From contig JAGRJY010000041.1 of the NCBI GenBank assembly GCA_020442465.1, positions 39,155 through 103,154 on the forward strand: a DNA stretch of 64,000 nucleotides, given 5' to 3'. The DNA is from Lysobacterales bacterium (GTDB lineage Bacteria > Pseudomonadota > Gammaproteobacteria > Xanthomonadales > Xanthomonadaceae). Shown piece after piece: positions 35,721 through 44,653 of this stretch. The translations under genes were made by a program, and so were the position numbers. The notes under the pieces were generated by a model. The model was not told the DNA's origin. It made no database searches and saw nothing but the letters and a program-made list of their open reading frames with translations. Position 1 is the first letter of the stretch. Each line of letters opens with the position of its first letter.

Positions 35721-35862
35721 CAATGGCTCGCGGTAGACGAAAGACAGTGCGTCCGCTCACACGGCCCAATAGCTCGCCGCGAAGTCAGACGCGCGCCCGA
35801 CCTCCCCCAGGACAGGCAGTACGCCGCGAGCTTACAAAGGCGCCGTCATGCATAGGACGCAA

Positions 35863-35876
35863 TGCAAACGTATTCA
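35863..35876. promoter_or_regulatory. near-palindrome, candidate LacI-family operator (site 3)
   Basis: TGCAAACGTATTCA has outer TG/CA arms, a central ACGT and ten of fourteen positions in symmetric register. Its reverse complement, TGAATACGTTTGCA, matches site 2 at all but one base. It lies between divergent glgP (start 35720) and the SDR gene (start 35949). Confidence 0.58.
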
Positions 35877-35948
35877 TGCGCCATGGCGCGTCCAGTGGTA
35901 CGAAAGTCGTATCTCTCGAACGGGCAGATCGCAGGAGCGCGCAAGACC

Positions 35949-36647
35949 ATGGCGAAATGGTGGGTGACCGGGGCCAGCCGCGGCCTGGGGGCCGAACTCG
36001 TCTGCCAGCTGGCGGCCGCCGGGCACGAGGTGCTTGCGCTCGCGCGCGACCGGGTAGGGCTGAGCGCCGTGCAGCAGCGCGGTGGAGACGGCGTGCGCGT
36101 CGATCTGCTGGACCTGGCGGCGGGCGATGCGCTCGCCGCACGCATCCATAGCCTCGTGGCGGCGCATGGACTGCCAGACGGCATCGTCCACAACGCTGGC
36201 ATCGGCTGGTACCGGCCCATCGTCGAGCATGACGAGGCGACGCTGCGCGCGATCATCCAGGTCAACCTCACCGCGGTGATCCAGATCACCCACGCCCTGC
36301 TGCCCGCCATGATCGAACGCGGCAGCGGCTACGTCGTCGCCATTGGCTCTGACCTCGGCCGCCGCCCGCTCGCCAACATGGCTGCCTACGTCGCCAGCAA
36401 GCACGGACTCAACGGGTTCATGCACTCACTGCTGCGCGAGGTGAAACACGCCGGTCTCCGCGTCAGCCTGATCCAGCCCGGCATGATCGACACCGGCTTC
36501 GGCGGGCACGAAACCGGCCGACACGCGCGCGGCACGGTGCTGCGGCCCGACGCTTTGGCGAAACTGATCGTTCAGGTCGTCGAACAGCCTGATGACTTGC
36601 TGGTGGATGAACTGACGGTGCATCCGCCGGGGCAGGGAGAGTTCTGA
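35949..36647 (+). CDS. short-chain dehydrogenase/reductase
   Basis: NAD(P)-dependent oxidoreductase of the classical SDR family, 232 aa. The cofactor motif TGASRGLG is at residues 7-14, NAG is in VHNAGIG, the catalytic serine is S134, and the YxxxK pair is Y147 and K151 in YVASKHG. A late PGMIDT follows the SDR pattern. The RBS AGGAG lies 11 nt before the ATG at 35949; the frame is open upstream to 35862, but that segment covers the operator and lacks SDR similarity. Substrate unknown. It may share the regulatory gap with glgP, though a metabolic link is not evident. Confidence 0.88.
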   Translation: MAKWWVTGASRGLGAELVCQLAAAGHEVLALARDRVGLSAVQQRGGDGVRVDLLDLAAGDALAARIHSLVAAHGLPDGIVHNAGIGWYRPIVEHDEATLRAIIQVNLTAVIQITHALLPAMIERGSGYVVAIGSDLGRRPLANMAAYVASKHGLNGFMHSLLREVKHAGLRVSLIQPGMIDTGFGGHETGRHARGTVLRPDALAKLIVQVVEQPDDLLVDELTVHPPGQGEF

Positions 36648-36825
36648 ACGACGAAGCATGCGTCGTGCGGTGTGGCGGCTTTCTCCCGTCAGCGCTGGGC
36701 AAATCAGGTTGGAGCGAGTTGACACCGATCCGCCCGGCGGCGTTGACGTCAAGCCGGTCGTTGACCCGTCGGCGATGCGCCGGCTGCAAAGCGGGCCGCG
36801 CATGCGAAGTCGTGCGATGTGTCGC

Positions 36826-37386
36826 CTATGGCCGGGATCCTTCGGTGATTTCCAGGTCGAACACGCGGGAATATACGTAGAAGTCGCCCGGGACCCCGCG
36901 AACCATGCGGTAGGCGCGAAGCAGTCCCTCGCGCTCAAACCCCAATCGCTCCAGAGTTCGAATGGATCTGTGGTTGGACGGAAGCGCCGTGGCCTGCACG
37001 CGGATGAACCCCGCGGTGTGATGCGCCCATTGCACCACTGCTCTGGCGGCGGCGCTTGCGAAGCCCAGGCCCCAATGGCTTGGTCGTAGATCGAAGGCCA
37101 GCTCAAGCGATCTGTTGTGGGAAGAGACGGAGTGGAACCCTACGGTGCCCACCAACTCACCGCTTTCGCGCAAGGCGATCGCCAGGCGCATCGGTGCATC
37201 CCATTCGCCACTGCGATGGCTTCCTTCATGCACGAGCAAGTCTGTGGCAGACGGCGCATTCCAGCTGGTGTGCTCGTAGACGGCGGGCAAGTTCAGGTAC
37301 GCAGCCCAATCAGCCATGTCGCCTTCAGTGAGCGGTCGCAATTCGATGAGCGGATGTTCGAGCACGGGCAGGGTCGAGAAGCGCAT
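36826..37386 (-). CDS. GNAT-family N-acetyltransferase (RimJ/RimL-like)
   Basis: 186-aa cytoplasmic acetyltransferase of the Acetyltransf_3 type. The N-terminal LIELRPLTEGDMADWAAYL is followed by LAIALRESGELVGTVGFH (beta strand 4), a LRPSHWGLGFASAAARAVV acetyl-CoA-binding loop, and ALPSNHRSIRTLERLGFEREG, which is characteristic of the RimJ/RimL subgroup. Substrate could be a protein N-terminus or a small amine. It stands alone, convergent with the SDR gene. Confidence 0.88.
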   Translation of the reverse strand: MRFSTLPVLEHPLIELRPLTEGDMADWAAYLNLPAVYEHTSWNAPSATDLLVHEGSHRSGEWDAPMRLAIALRESGELVGTVGFHSVSSHNRSLELAFDLRPSHWGLGFASAAARAVVQWAHHTAGFIRVQATALPSNHRSIRTLERLGFEREGLLRAYRMVRGVPGDFYVYSRVFDLEITEGSRP

Positions 37387-37559
37387 GGGTGTGAGCGAAG
37401 TCGTCGCATGGAGCCGCGCAGGGCGCTGCGGATGGCCGGCATCATCTCAAGAACGCTGCGGTCCGGGTCCACTGCCAACAACTCGATCTGACGTTGGGGT
37501 GCGAGCCACAGACCTTGGGTATGTGGGGAATCCCTGAAGTCAACCGCGCTAGGCCTGCA

Positions 37560-38507
37560 TCAACAACCGGGCGAATCCGGTGGCGAGTAGGTGAAGCGCC
37601 CGGCTTCGCCCACCCATTCGCCGGGCTGGGCGAGGCTCGAAAGCCAGAGTGACAGGTCCCAGTAGTACCCGCTGTGGTTGATCAGCAGGTCCGGTCGACC
37701 ATCGCCGTCGAGATCGCCCAGCCATTGCAGCACTTCGCCCAATTCGACGGCATGCTTGCCGTCTCCCATGTGCTCGGAGTGGGTGCCGAGCGACTGGCGG
37801 ACGCCATCGAGTTCGATTTCGATCTGCAGTTCGGCGGCAAGCGACTCTTCGTTTGCGATTTGGCGCAGGCTCAGGATGCGCCCACCATCGACGCGGATCT
37901 GCCGCTCGGCAGCAGGCAGCAGCTGACGACTGAAAGGCTCGCCCGCAATTGCCTCGCCACGGGAGGGACGGCTGTACCACCAGGTGGTGACCGGGCCATG
38001 CGCGAAGCTCAGCGCAGCGAGTGTGCGCACCGGCTTGAATGCAGCCAGGATGACGCCGGAGTCGGCAGGAGGCAGGTGCGCGCCGCCTGGCGATGGACCG
38101 GCAGCACGCATTGGCAGGGAACTGTCCGAACGCCGCGGCTGCAGATGCAGCAACTGGCCGGGCACATCGGGTCCGTCGTAGGTGTGATGCGCGGATTCCT
38201 CGACGTCGAGGCGCGCCGGCTCCAGCATGCAGCGTTCGTCACGACAGACCAACACCCACCAGTCATCCCCGGATACGAAGTGGCGCCCGGCAACATGCTG
38301 CAAGGCCCCGTCCACTTCAGTACCCGCACCGTAGTTGCCGTCGGAAAGCTCGCCACCCAGCAACACCATGTCGCCTCGGGTGGGATCGGCAAACCACGAC
38401 CGATCGACACCCTCCGGCCAAGGCAGGGATGCCGCGGCCGCCGCCGAGGCAATGAGGCTGCAGCCGAGCGCAGCGCTGATCAGGATCGGACAAGGCATTC
38501 GGGTCAT
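37560..38507 (-). CDS. hypothetical exported protein with an FG-GAP-like motif
   Basis: Unrecognised 315-aa protein. Residues 1-26 form a Sec signal peptide ending ASAAAA. Two cysteines close together (VCRDERC) and another at the extreme C-terminus (SPGC) may form disulfides. Near residue 267, GDLDGDGRPDLL is the calcium-binding DxDGDGxxD pattern of FG-GAP/VCBS repeats, present only once. No relative can be named. The ATG at 38507 has no clear Shine-Dalgarno sequence; a strong 11-bp hairpin lies 40 bp upstream. Confidence 0.6.
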   Translation of the reverse strand: MTRMPCPILISAALGCSLIASAAAAASLPWPEGVDRSWFADPTRGDMVLLGGELSDGNYGAGTEVDGALQHVAGRHFVSGDDWWVLVCRDERCMLEPARLDVEESAHHTYDGPDVPGQLLHLQPRRSDSSLPMRAAGPSPGGAHLPPADSGVILAAFKPVRTLAALSFAHGPVTTWWYSRPSRGEAIAGEPFSRQLLPAAERQIRVDGGRILSLRQIANEESLAAELQIEIELDGVRQSLGTHSEHMGDGKHAVELGEVLQWLGDLDGDGRPDLLINHSGYYWDLSLWLSSLAQPGEWVGEAGRFTYSPPDSPGC

Positions 38508-38546
38508 CGGAGGGCTTCGATTCGCGTGGGAGTGCGCGCCGTGGAA

Positions 38547-38584
38547 CCCGGCGCAAGGAGAGTTTCCCTGCAGCTTGCGCCGGG
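38547..38584 (-). repeat. 11-bp perfect hairpin in the leader of the exported protein gene
   Basis: CCCGGCGCAAG pairs with CTTGCGCCGGG over a 16-nt loop. It lies 40-77 bp upstream of the start at 38507, in the 310-bp gap after yceH. No T-run on the minus strand, so termination of yceH transcription is not clearly indicated. Confidence 0.5.
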
Positions 38585-38817
38585 CGCCGGGAGCAAATCG
38601 GGCATTCTTCGGGCGCTGGCCCGTCGCGCAGCAGGCAGGCCGGTCAGCGCATGAGACTCTGTCGAAGGGACCCGGTTGAAGGAATCCGGTCAGATCGGGG
38701 TCGGGTGAGAGCGCGTGCTTCATCGCCCCCGACGCTTGCTCGCGTGCGTGGAGCCAAGCATGTGACCTCACCGGGGTCGCAGTCCGACCGTGCATCCGGT
38801 GCCAGGGGCTGTCCGAT

Positions 38818-39459
38818 TCAGACGCGCTCCGCCAGCTTCGCCTCCAGCTCCGCCACGCGCTGCTCCAGCGCTTCGATGCGCGCTTCCAATCCTGCACGGG
38901 CAGCGGCGGGCGCAGACTGCGCCATGTTCTGGGTGATGGCTTCGATGTCGATCTCGCCGCCGAGCAGATGCATGACGCGTTCTTCGCGTTGTCCGGGGGC
39001 CTTGGGCAGGCGAACGGCCATGGGCGGGCTGCGGGTGGCAAGGCGTTCGATCTGGTGCGACACGTCGTCGGTGTCGGCGAAGCGGTGCAGGCGGTCGCTG
39101 CGCTGCAGCAGTTCGCCGAGGGTCTGCGGGCCGCGCAGCAGGAGCAGGGCCAGCACGGCCTGTTGGGCGGCGGTGACGCCGTAGTGTTCGGCGAAGCGGT
39201 GCTCGTAGCGCTGCGCGCGACTGCCGTGCACGCTGCGCACCAGGCGTCGCTGCTCGAGCTGGCGCAGGGCGTGGCCGACTTCGCCGGGGCTGAGGTCCAT
39301 CACCGGGTCACGGCTGGTCTTCTGGTTGCATGCCACGGTGACCGCGTTCTCGGTGAGCGGATACTGCTCGGGTGTGGTCGACTCCTTCTCGATCAGGCAG
39401 CCCAGCACGCGGGCCTCAATGTCGGACAGGATCGTCAGTGGCGTATCGGATTCGCTCAT
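38818..39459 (-). CDS. yceH: YceH family protein (UPF0502/DUF480)
   Basis: 213-aa conserved protein of unknown function with two winged-helix-like domains. Diagnostic segments are LSDIEARVLGCLIEKESTTPEQYPLT at the N-terminus, SRDPVMDLSPGEVGHALRQLE, and LLLRGPQTLGEL; the C-terminus is a short coiled coil (ARIEALEQRVAELEAKL). The ATG at 39459 matches the family N-terminus; the frame stays open upstream through a tandem repeat at 39531 but is not coding there. A 15-bp tandem array begins 72 bp upstream of the start. Confidence 0.9.
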   Translation of the reverse strand: MSESDTPLTILSDIEARVLGCLIEKESTTPEQYPLTENAVTVACNQKTSRDPVMDLSPGEVGHALRQLEQRRLVRSVHGSRAQRYEHRFAEHYGVTAAQQAVLALLLLRGPQTLGELLQRSDRLHRFADTDDVSHQIERLATRSPPMAVRLPKAPGQREERVMHLLGGEIDIEAITQNMAQSAPAAARAGLEARIEALEQRVAELEAKLAERV

Positions 39460-39530
39460 CGTGTGGGCCAGCTCAGGGGCGACGCCGCGCAGTCTGGCAC
39501 AGCGGGCGCGGATTCTCATGGGACAGTGTC

Positions 39531-39618
39531 CGATCGAAACTGACCCGATCGGAGCTGGCTCGATGGAGACCGGCTCGATGGGGCTGGCTCGATGGGGCCG
39601 GTTCGATCGGGTCGAACC
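39531..39618. repeat. tandem array of six 14-15-bp units
   Basis: Units begin at 39531, 39546, 39561, 39576, 39590 and 39604, each starting CGATC or CGATG; the consensus is roughly CGATSGRGRCYGGCT. It lies between divergent yceH and the ABC-F gene. Read on the minus strand, the unit resembles the 16-bp array before yebC at 52363. Confidence 0.75.
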
Positions 39619-39851
39619 AGTGGCAAAACGGAATGCATCGACATGCCGGCGCAAGCGCCACCCGTACGGCTGTGCTCCCGCTGCCGCGTTTGGGTGCAGG
39701 TCAGGGATGGATCCCGACTGACTCGCACCGTCCTGGCGTTCGCGCTTTGGTCCGGTTGCGGCGTCCAGCAGCGCTGCTGGACGCCGCGCGCCGCCGGGAT
39801 GCAGAAGCGGGGACCACGGGTCTCGTCCGGTCGAAAGCCCAGCCCGACCTT

Positions 39852-39857
39852 TACAAT
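39852..39857 (+). promoter_or_regulatory. -10 element TACAAT placed for a leaderless transcript
   Basis: TACAAT lies 6 nt before the ATG of the ABC-F gene at 39864, so a normal initiation distance would start the mRNA at about the first codon. No -35 element is obvious and no Shine-Dalgarno sequence is present. Confidence 0.45.
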
Positions 39858-39863
39858 GCGCGC

Positions 39864-41786
39864 ATGATCGGTTTTCAGAATATGGCGCTGCGTCGCGGCG
39901 GCAGGCTGCTGCTGTCCCAGGTCGACCTCACCCTGCATCGGGGCTGGCGGATCGGGCTGGTGGGACGCAACGGCTCGGGCAAGAGTTCGCTGTTCGCGCT
40001 GATCGCTGGCGAACTGGAGGCCGACCAGGGTGACCTGTCGCGGCCCAGCGGGCTGCGCATCGCCAGCGTCGCACAGGAGACCCCGGCCTTGCCCGACCCG
40101 GCGCTGGAATACGTGCTCGGTGGTGACGCCGAGCTCGCAGCCGCCCGCGCGGCGGAATCGGCGGCGTTGGCCCGCGACGACCATGAAGCCGCGGCCGCGG
40201 CGCACCACCGCATCGATGAATTTGGCGGCTATGACGCCGAGGCCAGGGCAGGGCGCCTGCTGCACGGGCTGGGATTTGCGTCGAGCGTGCATCGGCATCC
40301 GGTGGCGAGCTTCTCCGGCGGCTGGCGGGTGCGCCTCAACCTCGCCCGCGCGTTGATGGCGCCCAGCGAGCTGCTGCTGCTCGACGAACCGACCAACCAT
40401 CTCGATCTCGACGCCGTGCTGTGGCTGGAGCAATGGTTGCTGCGCTACGCCGGCACCCTGATCCTGATCTCGCATGACCGCGAGTTTCTCGATGGCGTCT
40501 GCGACCACATCGTGCATCTGCACGATGGCCGGGCGAAGCTGTACTCGGGCGACTACACCAGCTTCGAGCGTCAGCGCGCCGAGCAGCTGCGCCAGCAGCA
40601 GATCAGCTTCGAGCGCGAGCAGGCCGAACGTGCGCATCTGCAGAGTTTCGTCGATCGCTTCCGCGCCAAGGCCAGCAAGGCGAAGCAGGCGCAGTCGCGG
40701 GTGAAACGGCTGGAGAAGCTGGCCGGCACCGAAGCAGTGCGCGCCGAGTCGCCGTTCCGTTTCAGCTTCGAGACGCCCGCCGAACTGCCCAGTCCGTTGC
40801 TGCGCTTGCACGATGTGGATGCCGGCTACGTCGGCGAGCGCGACGTGCATCGCGTGTTGTCCGGCGTGCGCTTCAGCCTGGAGCCCGGCGATCGCGTGGC
40901 CCTGCTCGGGCCGAACGGCGCCGGCAAGTCGACGCTGGTGAAGACCCTGGTCGGCGAACTGGCGGCGCTGGCGGGCGAACGTGTGGCGCATCCCGCGGCC
41001 CGTATCGGCTACTTCGCCCAGCACACGGTCGAGTCGCTGCGCGAAGGTGAATCGCCGATCCAGCATCTGGCGTCATTGGCGCCCGGCGTGGCCGAGCAGC
41101 TGCTGCGCAACTGGCTCGGTCGTTGGAATTTCGCCGGCGACCGCGCCTATGAGGTGATCGACGGATTCTCGGGCGGCGAGCGTGCGCGACTCGCGTTGGC
41201 GCTGATCGCCTGGCAAAAGCCCAGCGTCTTGCTGCTCGACGAACCCACCAACCATCTCGACATGGACATGCGTGAAGCCTTGGCCGAGGCGCTCGCCGAG
41301 TTCGACGGCGCGCTGGTGCTGGTCAGCCACGATCGGCACCTGATCGGCATGTCCTGCGATCGTTTCTGGCGCGTGGCGGGGGGCGCGGTGCAGGCCTTTG
41401 ATGGCGATCTCGATGAATACGCAGCCTGGTTGCGCAGTCGCGACCGCGATGCCGATGCGGCGGCCGCGAAGGGCGTCGCTCCCCCCGCGGCGAACGAGGG
41501 CATCTCGACCGAGAGCGCGAAAGACCGTCGCCGCAACGCCGCCGAGCAACGCGAGCGGCTGCGACCCCTGCGTCAGCGCATCCAGGGCATCGAGAAGCGA
41601 CTGGCCGAGATCGAAGTCGAGCTGGGCCGCATCGACCAGCAGATGCTCGATCCCGAGTTCTTCACCGCCGACGTGCGCGCCGCACAAGAGGCGATGCACC
41701 GGCACGGCGTGCTCAAGCGCGAGCAGTCGGAGCAGGAAGAAGCCTGGCTCGGCCTGCACGACGAGCTGGAGCAGGCGGGCGCCTAG
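39864..41786 (+). CDS. ABC-F family ATPase (YheS-type)
   Basis: Cytoplasmic ribosome-associated ATPase of 640 aa without membrane segments. Two ABC cassettes are visible: Walker A GRNGSGKSS near residue 34 and GPNGAGKST near 350; signatures SFSGGWRVRLNLA and GFSGGERARLALA; Walker B LLLLDEPTNHLDL and LLLDEPTNHLDM. The linker (RQQQISFEREQAERAHLQSF and FRAKASKAKQAQSR) is typical of ABC-F proteins, and a basic coiled coil ends the chain. The length and linker suit YheS, a translation factor that eases ribosome stalling. The start is placed by the MIGFQN N-terminus. Confidence 0.92.
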   Translation: MIGFQNMALRRGGRLLLSQVDLTLHRGWRIGLVGRNGSGKSSLFALIAGELEADQGDLSRPSGLRIASVAQETPALPDPALEYVLGGDAELAAARAAESAALARDDHEAAAAAHHRIDEFGGYDAEARAGRLLHGLGFASSVHRHPVASFSGGWRVRLNLARALMAPSELLLLDEPTNHLDLDAVLWLEQWLLRYAGTLILISHDREFLDGVCDHIVHLHDGRAKLYSGDYTSFERQRAEQLRQQQISFEREQAERAHLQSFVDRFRAKASKAKQAQSRVKRLEKLAGTEAVRAESPFRFSFETPAELPSPLLRLHDVDAGYVGERDVHRVLSGVRFSLEPGDRVALLGPNGAGKSTLVKTLVGELAALAGERVAHPAARIGYFAQHTVESLREGESPIQHLASLAPGVAEQLLRNWLGRWNFAGDRAYEVIDGFSGGERARLALALIAWQKPSVLLLDEPTNHLDMDMREALAEALAEFDGALVLVSHDRHLIGMSCDRFWRVAGGAVQAFDGDLDEYAAWLRSRDRDADAAAAKGVAPPAANEGISTESAKDRRRNAAEQRERLRPLRQRIQGIEKRLAEIEVELGRIDQQMLDPEFFTADVRAAQEAMHRHGVLKREQSEQEEAWLGLHDELEQAGA

Positions 41787-41847
41787 GCGCTAACCGATGC
41801 ACCGCGGACGACCTGCGCGGTGGAGGTGGATGGGTCGAGGTGGGATC

Positions 41848-42019
41848 GGTCGGGGATGAATCCCCTCCTACAGTGGCTTCGGTGCGACATCCGGGACGCG
41901 CTACCAGGCACTGTAGGAGCACCCTTGGGTTCGCGTGCACAGCCAAGGAACCGCGGGAGCGAGCCCCTTTCCCCATCCCCAGACCCGGCCCACTTGTTGG
42001 AGGGGATTCATCCCCGACC
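41848..42019. repeat. REP/BIME-like inverted repeat pair
   Basis: A perfect 21-bp inverted repeat occupies 41848-41868 and 41999-42019. Each arm itself folds (GGGGAT/ATCCCC with a 2-nt loop). Between them, TGTAGGAGCACCCTTGGG and its partner CCAAGG form a further imperfect hairpin. This is the organisation of bacterial REP-derived elements. It is noncoding and lies between the ABC-F and nitrilase genes. Confidence 0.75.
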
Positions 42020-42244
42020 CCACCTCTTCACGCACAAAACGCCTGATGCGTGCTCGATCGACGCCGCACGGCACGGCGGCCCGAGCAAAGCGTGATGGCC
42101 CTGCCCTGGCCCGGGCCCGCTCGCATCGCGGCGAAGGCCGGCGCGCACCCGTGCACGACACGGTTGGGTGATGGGCGCCGGGACCTTGACGACACCGGGC
42201 CACGCGTCGTCGACAATGTCGGCCGGCATGATCAGGAGCGCTCC

Positions 42245-43210
42245 ATGACACATTCGACCCTACGCATCGCTGCCGCCCAGATCGCACCGGTCTGGCTGGA
42301 CCGTGCCGCGACCACGGCGAAGATCGTCGAATGGATCGGCCGCGCGGCGGGCGAGGGCGCCCAGCTGGTGGCGTTCGGCGAGGCCTTGCTGCCGGGCTAC
42401 CCATTCTGGGTCGAGCATACCGACGGCGCACGCTTCGAGTCGGCGCTGCAGAAAACCTGGTTCGCCCACTACGTGGACCAAGCGGTCGACATCGAGGCGG
42501 GCGATCTTCGTCCGCTGTGCGCGGCGGCCGCGGAGCACGCCATCTGGGTCACGCTCGGCATCATCGAGCGCGACCGTAGGCGCGGGCAGAGCGTGTTCTG
42601 CACGGCGGTGCAGATCGACGACGGCGGCACGGTCCGCTCCGTCCACCGCAAGCTGATGCCGACCCACGAAGAGCGGCTGGTGTGGACGCCGGGCGATGGC
42701 CATGGTCTGCAGGTGCACGACTGGCGCGGATGGCGGGTCGGGGCGTTGAACTGCTGGGAGAACTGGATGCCGCTGGCGCGCTCGGCGATGTACGCCCAGG
42801 GCGAGAACCTGCACGTGGCCCTGTGGCCGGGCAGCGCACGCAATACCGAGCAGATCACGCCGTTTCTCGCGCGAGAAGGCCGCAGCGTGGTGATGTCGGT
42901 CAGTGGACTGCTACGCGCCGAAGAGCTGCCTGCGGATCTTCCCGAACACGATCGCCTGCGCGCCGCTCTGCCTGCGGTCATGGCCAACGGCGGAAGTTGC
43001 ATCGCCGGCCCGGACGGTCAGTGGTTGGCGTCGCCCTGTGTGGATCGGGAGCAGCTGCTGCTCGCGGAGATCGACCTGCAGCAGGTGCGCGCCGAACGGC
43101 AGAGCTTCGATCCGTTCGGCCACTATGCGCGCCCCGATGTGCTGGAACTCAGCGTCGACCGGCGCCGTCGTTTCGGCGCCGGGTTCGCCGACGGGCATCT
43201 GCCGGACTGA
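42245..43210 (+). CDS. nitrilase-superfamily carbon-nitrogen hydrolase
   Basis: Cytoplasmic C-N hydrolase of 321 aa that cleaves a nitrile or amide through a Cys-thioester. The catalytic triad is visible: E46 in FGEALLPGYP, K136 in HRKLMPTHEER and C170 in LNCWENW. The FGEALLPGYPFW and HRKLMPTHEERLVW blocks are those of true nitrilases (branch 1) rather than omega-amidases, so hydrolysis of a nitrile to a carboxylate is likely. AGGAG lies 8 nt before the ATG. No neighbour points to a substrate. Confidence 0.88.
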   Translation: MTHSTLRIAAAQIAPVWLDRAATTAKIVEWIGRAAGEGAQLVAFGEALLPGYPFWVEHTDGARFESALQKTWFAHYVDQAVDIEAGDLRPLCAAAAEHAIWVTLGIIERDRRRGQSVFCTAVQIDDGGTVRSVHRKLMPTHEERLVWTPGDGHGLQVHDWRGWRVGALNCWENWMPLARSAMYAQGENLHVALWPGSARNTEQITPFLAREGRSVVMSVSGLLRAEELPADLPEHDRLRAALPAVMANGGSCIAGPDGQWLASPCVDREQLLLAEIDLQQVRAERQSFDPFGHYARPDVLELSVDRRRRFGAGFADGHLPD

Positions 43211-43224
43211 GTGGCCCGGTCCGT

Positions 43225-44229
43225 TCAGCGGATCGGCAGCAGTACCTCGGTGCGCAGTGCCTCGGGCGCCACCTGGGTCGGATCGTCGACCCAGATGAAC
43301 ATGACGTCGCCGTCACGCTCGAGCTTGTGCACGGCGACGTAGGCGTCGAGCTTCAGCAGCGTGTCGCCGAGGCGCTCGTACGAGCCCGTGTGGATGGTGC
43401 GCAGCACACGCCCGGCCCGGGTCTGCACTGACTGGATCGGTGCCTCGGGCTCGCCGACGTCGCCGTTGACGAACAGTCCGGCCGAGAACTTGTAGGTGTC
43501 CGGGTCGGCGGCGTGCTCGATGCCGAAGGGCGCGTCGGGTACGTCGAGCTTGTGCCGGGTGGTGTAGGTCATCAGCTGGCCGTAGGCCTCGCCGTAGGCC
43601 TTGCCGATCGATTCGGCGTCGGTCGACGCAGTCTGCTCGATCAGCAACGCCGGGCGCGCCTCGCGCTCGACGATGCTGATGTCGAGGCCGGCGAAGTCGG
43701 CGTCGGGAAAGCTCTCGATCAGCTTCTTCAGCGAGGCGAGCCCGGTCTCGTAGTCGTGACCGACCCAGCCATCCATCATCAGGCCCATCCAGCGTCCGAT
43801 CGGGTTGTTGCCCATGTCGGCCTGCATCGTCCAGGTGACCTGGGTGCCGTCGCCTTCCGGGCTGAGGACATAGGCGTAGTCGGCCGGGTCCATGCCTTCG
43901 AATTCGAGCTTGACGTCGATGCGTTCGAACGGTTTCGAGGCGGTGATGGTGCTGCGGCCCTTGCCGACGTCGTCGTTGCCTTCCCAGGCATGCGCGGCGC
44001 CCACGCCGAATTCGGGCCCGCTGCGGGTGTAGGTCGCGTTCGGGTCCTTGGGAAACCACGGCGACCACTCGTTGAAGCGGCTGAAACCGTCGAGCATGGT
44101 GAACACCTGCGAGGCGGGGCGATCGATGACGATCGATCGTTCGACCTTCACATGGCGTGGCAACAGGTAAGCGCCGATCACCAGCAGGCCGATGACAGCA
44201 GCGACAGCGATCAGAATCTTCTTCAGCAT
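43225..44229 (-). CDS. membrane-anchored SRPBCC/polyketide-cyclase protein with GyrI-like domain
   Basis: 334-aa protein with two ligand-binding-type domains. Residues 1-24 (LIAVAAVIGLLVIGAYLL) form an anchor or signal segment. Residues about 28-175 match SRPBCC/START-like proteins (ERSIVIDRPASQVFTMLDGFSRFNEWSPW). Residues about 180-334 match the GyrI-like/AraC effector-binding fold (ISIVEREARPALLIEQTAS; VLRTIHTGSYERLGDTL). The pairing is a known architecture of unknown function, presumably binding a hydrophobic ligand. AGAGG lies 7 nt before the ATG. Convergent with the nitrilase gene, with a 14-bp gap. Confidence 0.85.
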   Translation of the reverse strand: MLKKILIAVAAVIGLLVIGAYLLPRHVKVERSIVIDRPASQVFTMLDGFSRFNEWSPWFPKDPNATYTRSGPEFGVGAAHAWEGNDDVGKGRSTITASKPFERIDVKLEFEGMDPADYAYVLSPEGDGTQVTWTMQADMGNNPIGRWMGLMMDGWVGHDYETGLASLKKLIESFPDADFAGLDISIVEREARPALLIEQTASTDAESIGKAYGEAYGQLMTYTTRHKLDVPDAPFGIEHAADPDTYKFSAGLFVNGDVGEPEAPIQSVQTRAGRVLRTIHTGSYERLGDTLLKLDAYVAVHKLERDGDVMFIWVDDPTQVAPEALRTEVLLPIR

Positions 44230-44653
44230 CGACAACCTCTTGGTTAAGAGTCGGACATGATGAGACTTGAACTTGTCGTTCGACTTGCAGTCGACCCCAT
44301 CGGCCTCGAAGCAGCAGCGGGCCTGAAGGCGAGGATGCGGCGGAAAGCCTGCGTCCATCGCCGAGCCGGATGCCGCCACGAACCCGCCTGTTCAGTGCGC
44401 AGGCCAGGTCCCGGGCCAAGGGGACCCGAAGTGTAGTGCGTCAGGGCCGATCGCGCACGGTCGACCGCAGCGTAGGCCGCGGGATCGCGCGTGCTGCATG
44501 ATCCGGGCTGTGCGGACACGCCACCCGAAGCAGCGCCGGGCCCACTCTTGAAAGACCGTCGCGCCGACGCCATCTGCTGTCCGGATGGATGGGGCGCGCC
44601 GGACTTCCGGCTGGACGCTTCCAAGGTATCGAACGAACGAGCAGGAAGGCCTC
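44230..44653. other. 424-bp divergent intergenic region
   Basis: Lies between the SRPBCC gene and fmdB, transcribed in opposite directions. Both promoters must be here, but I find no clear -10/-35 pair and no gene. Confidence 0.4.

Noticed and set aside
39531..39618. CRISPR array
   Set aside because: Units are 14-15 bp and directly adjacent, without spacers, and no cas gene is present.
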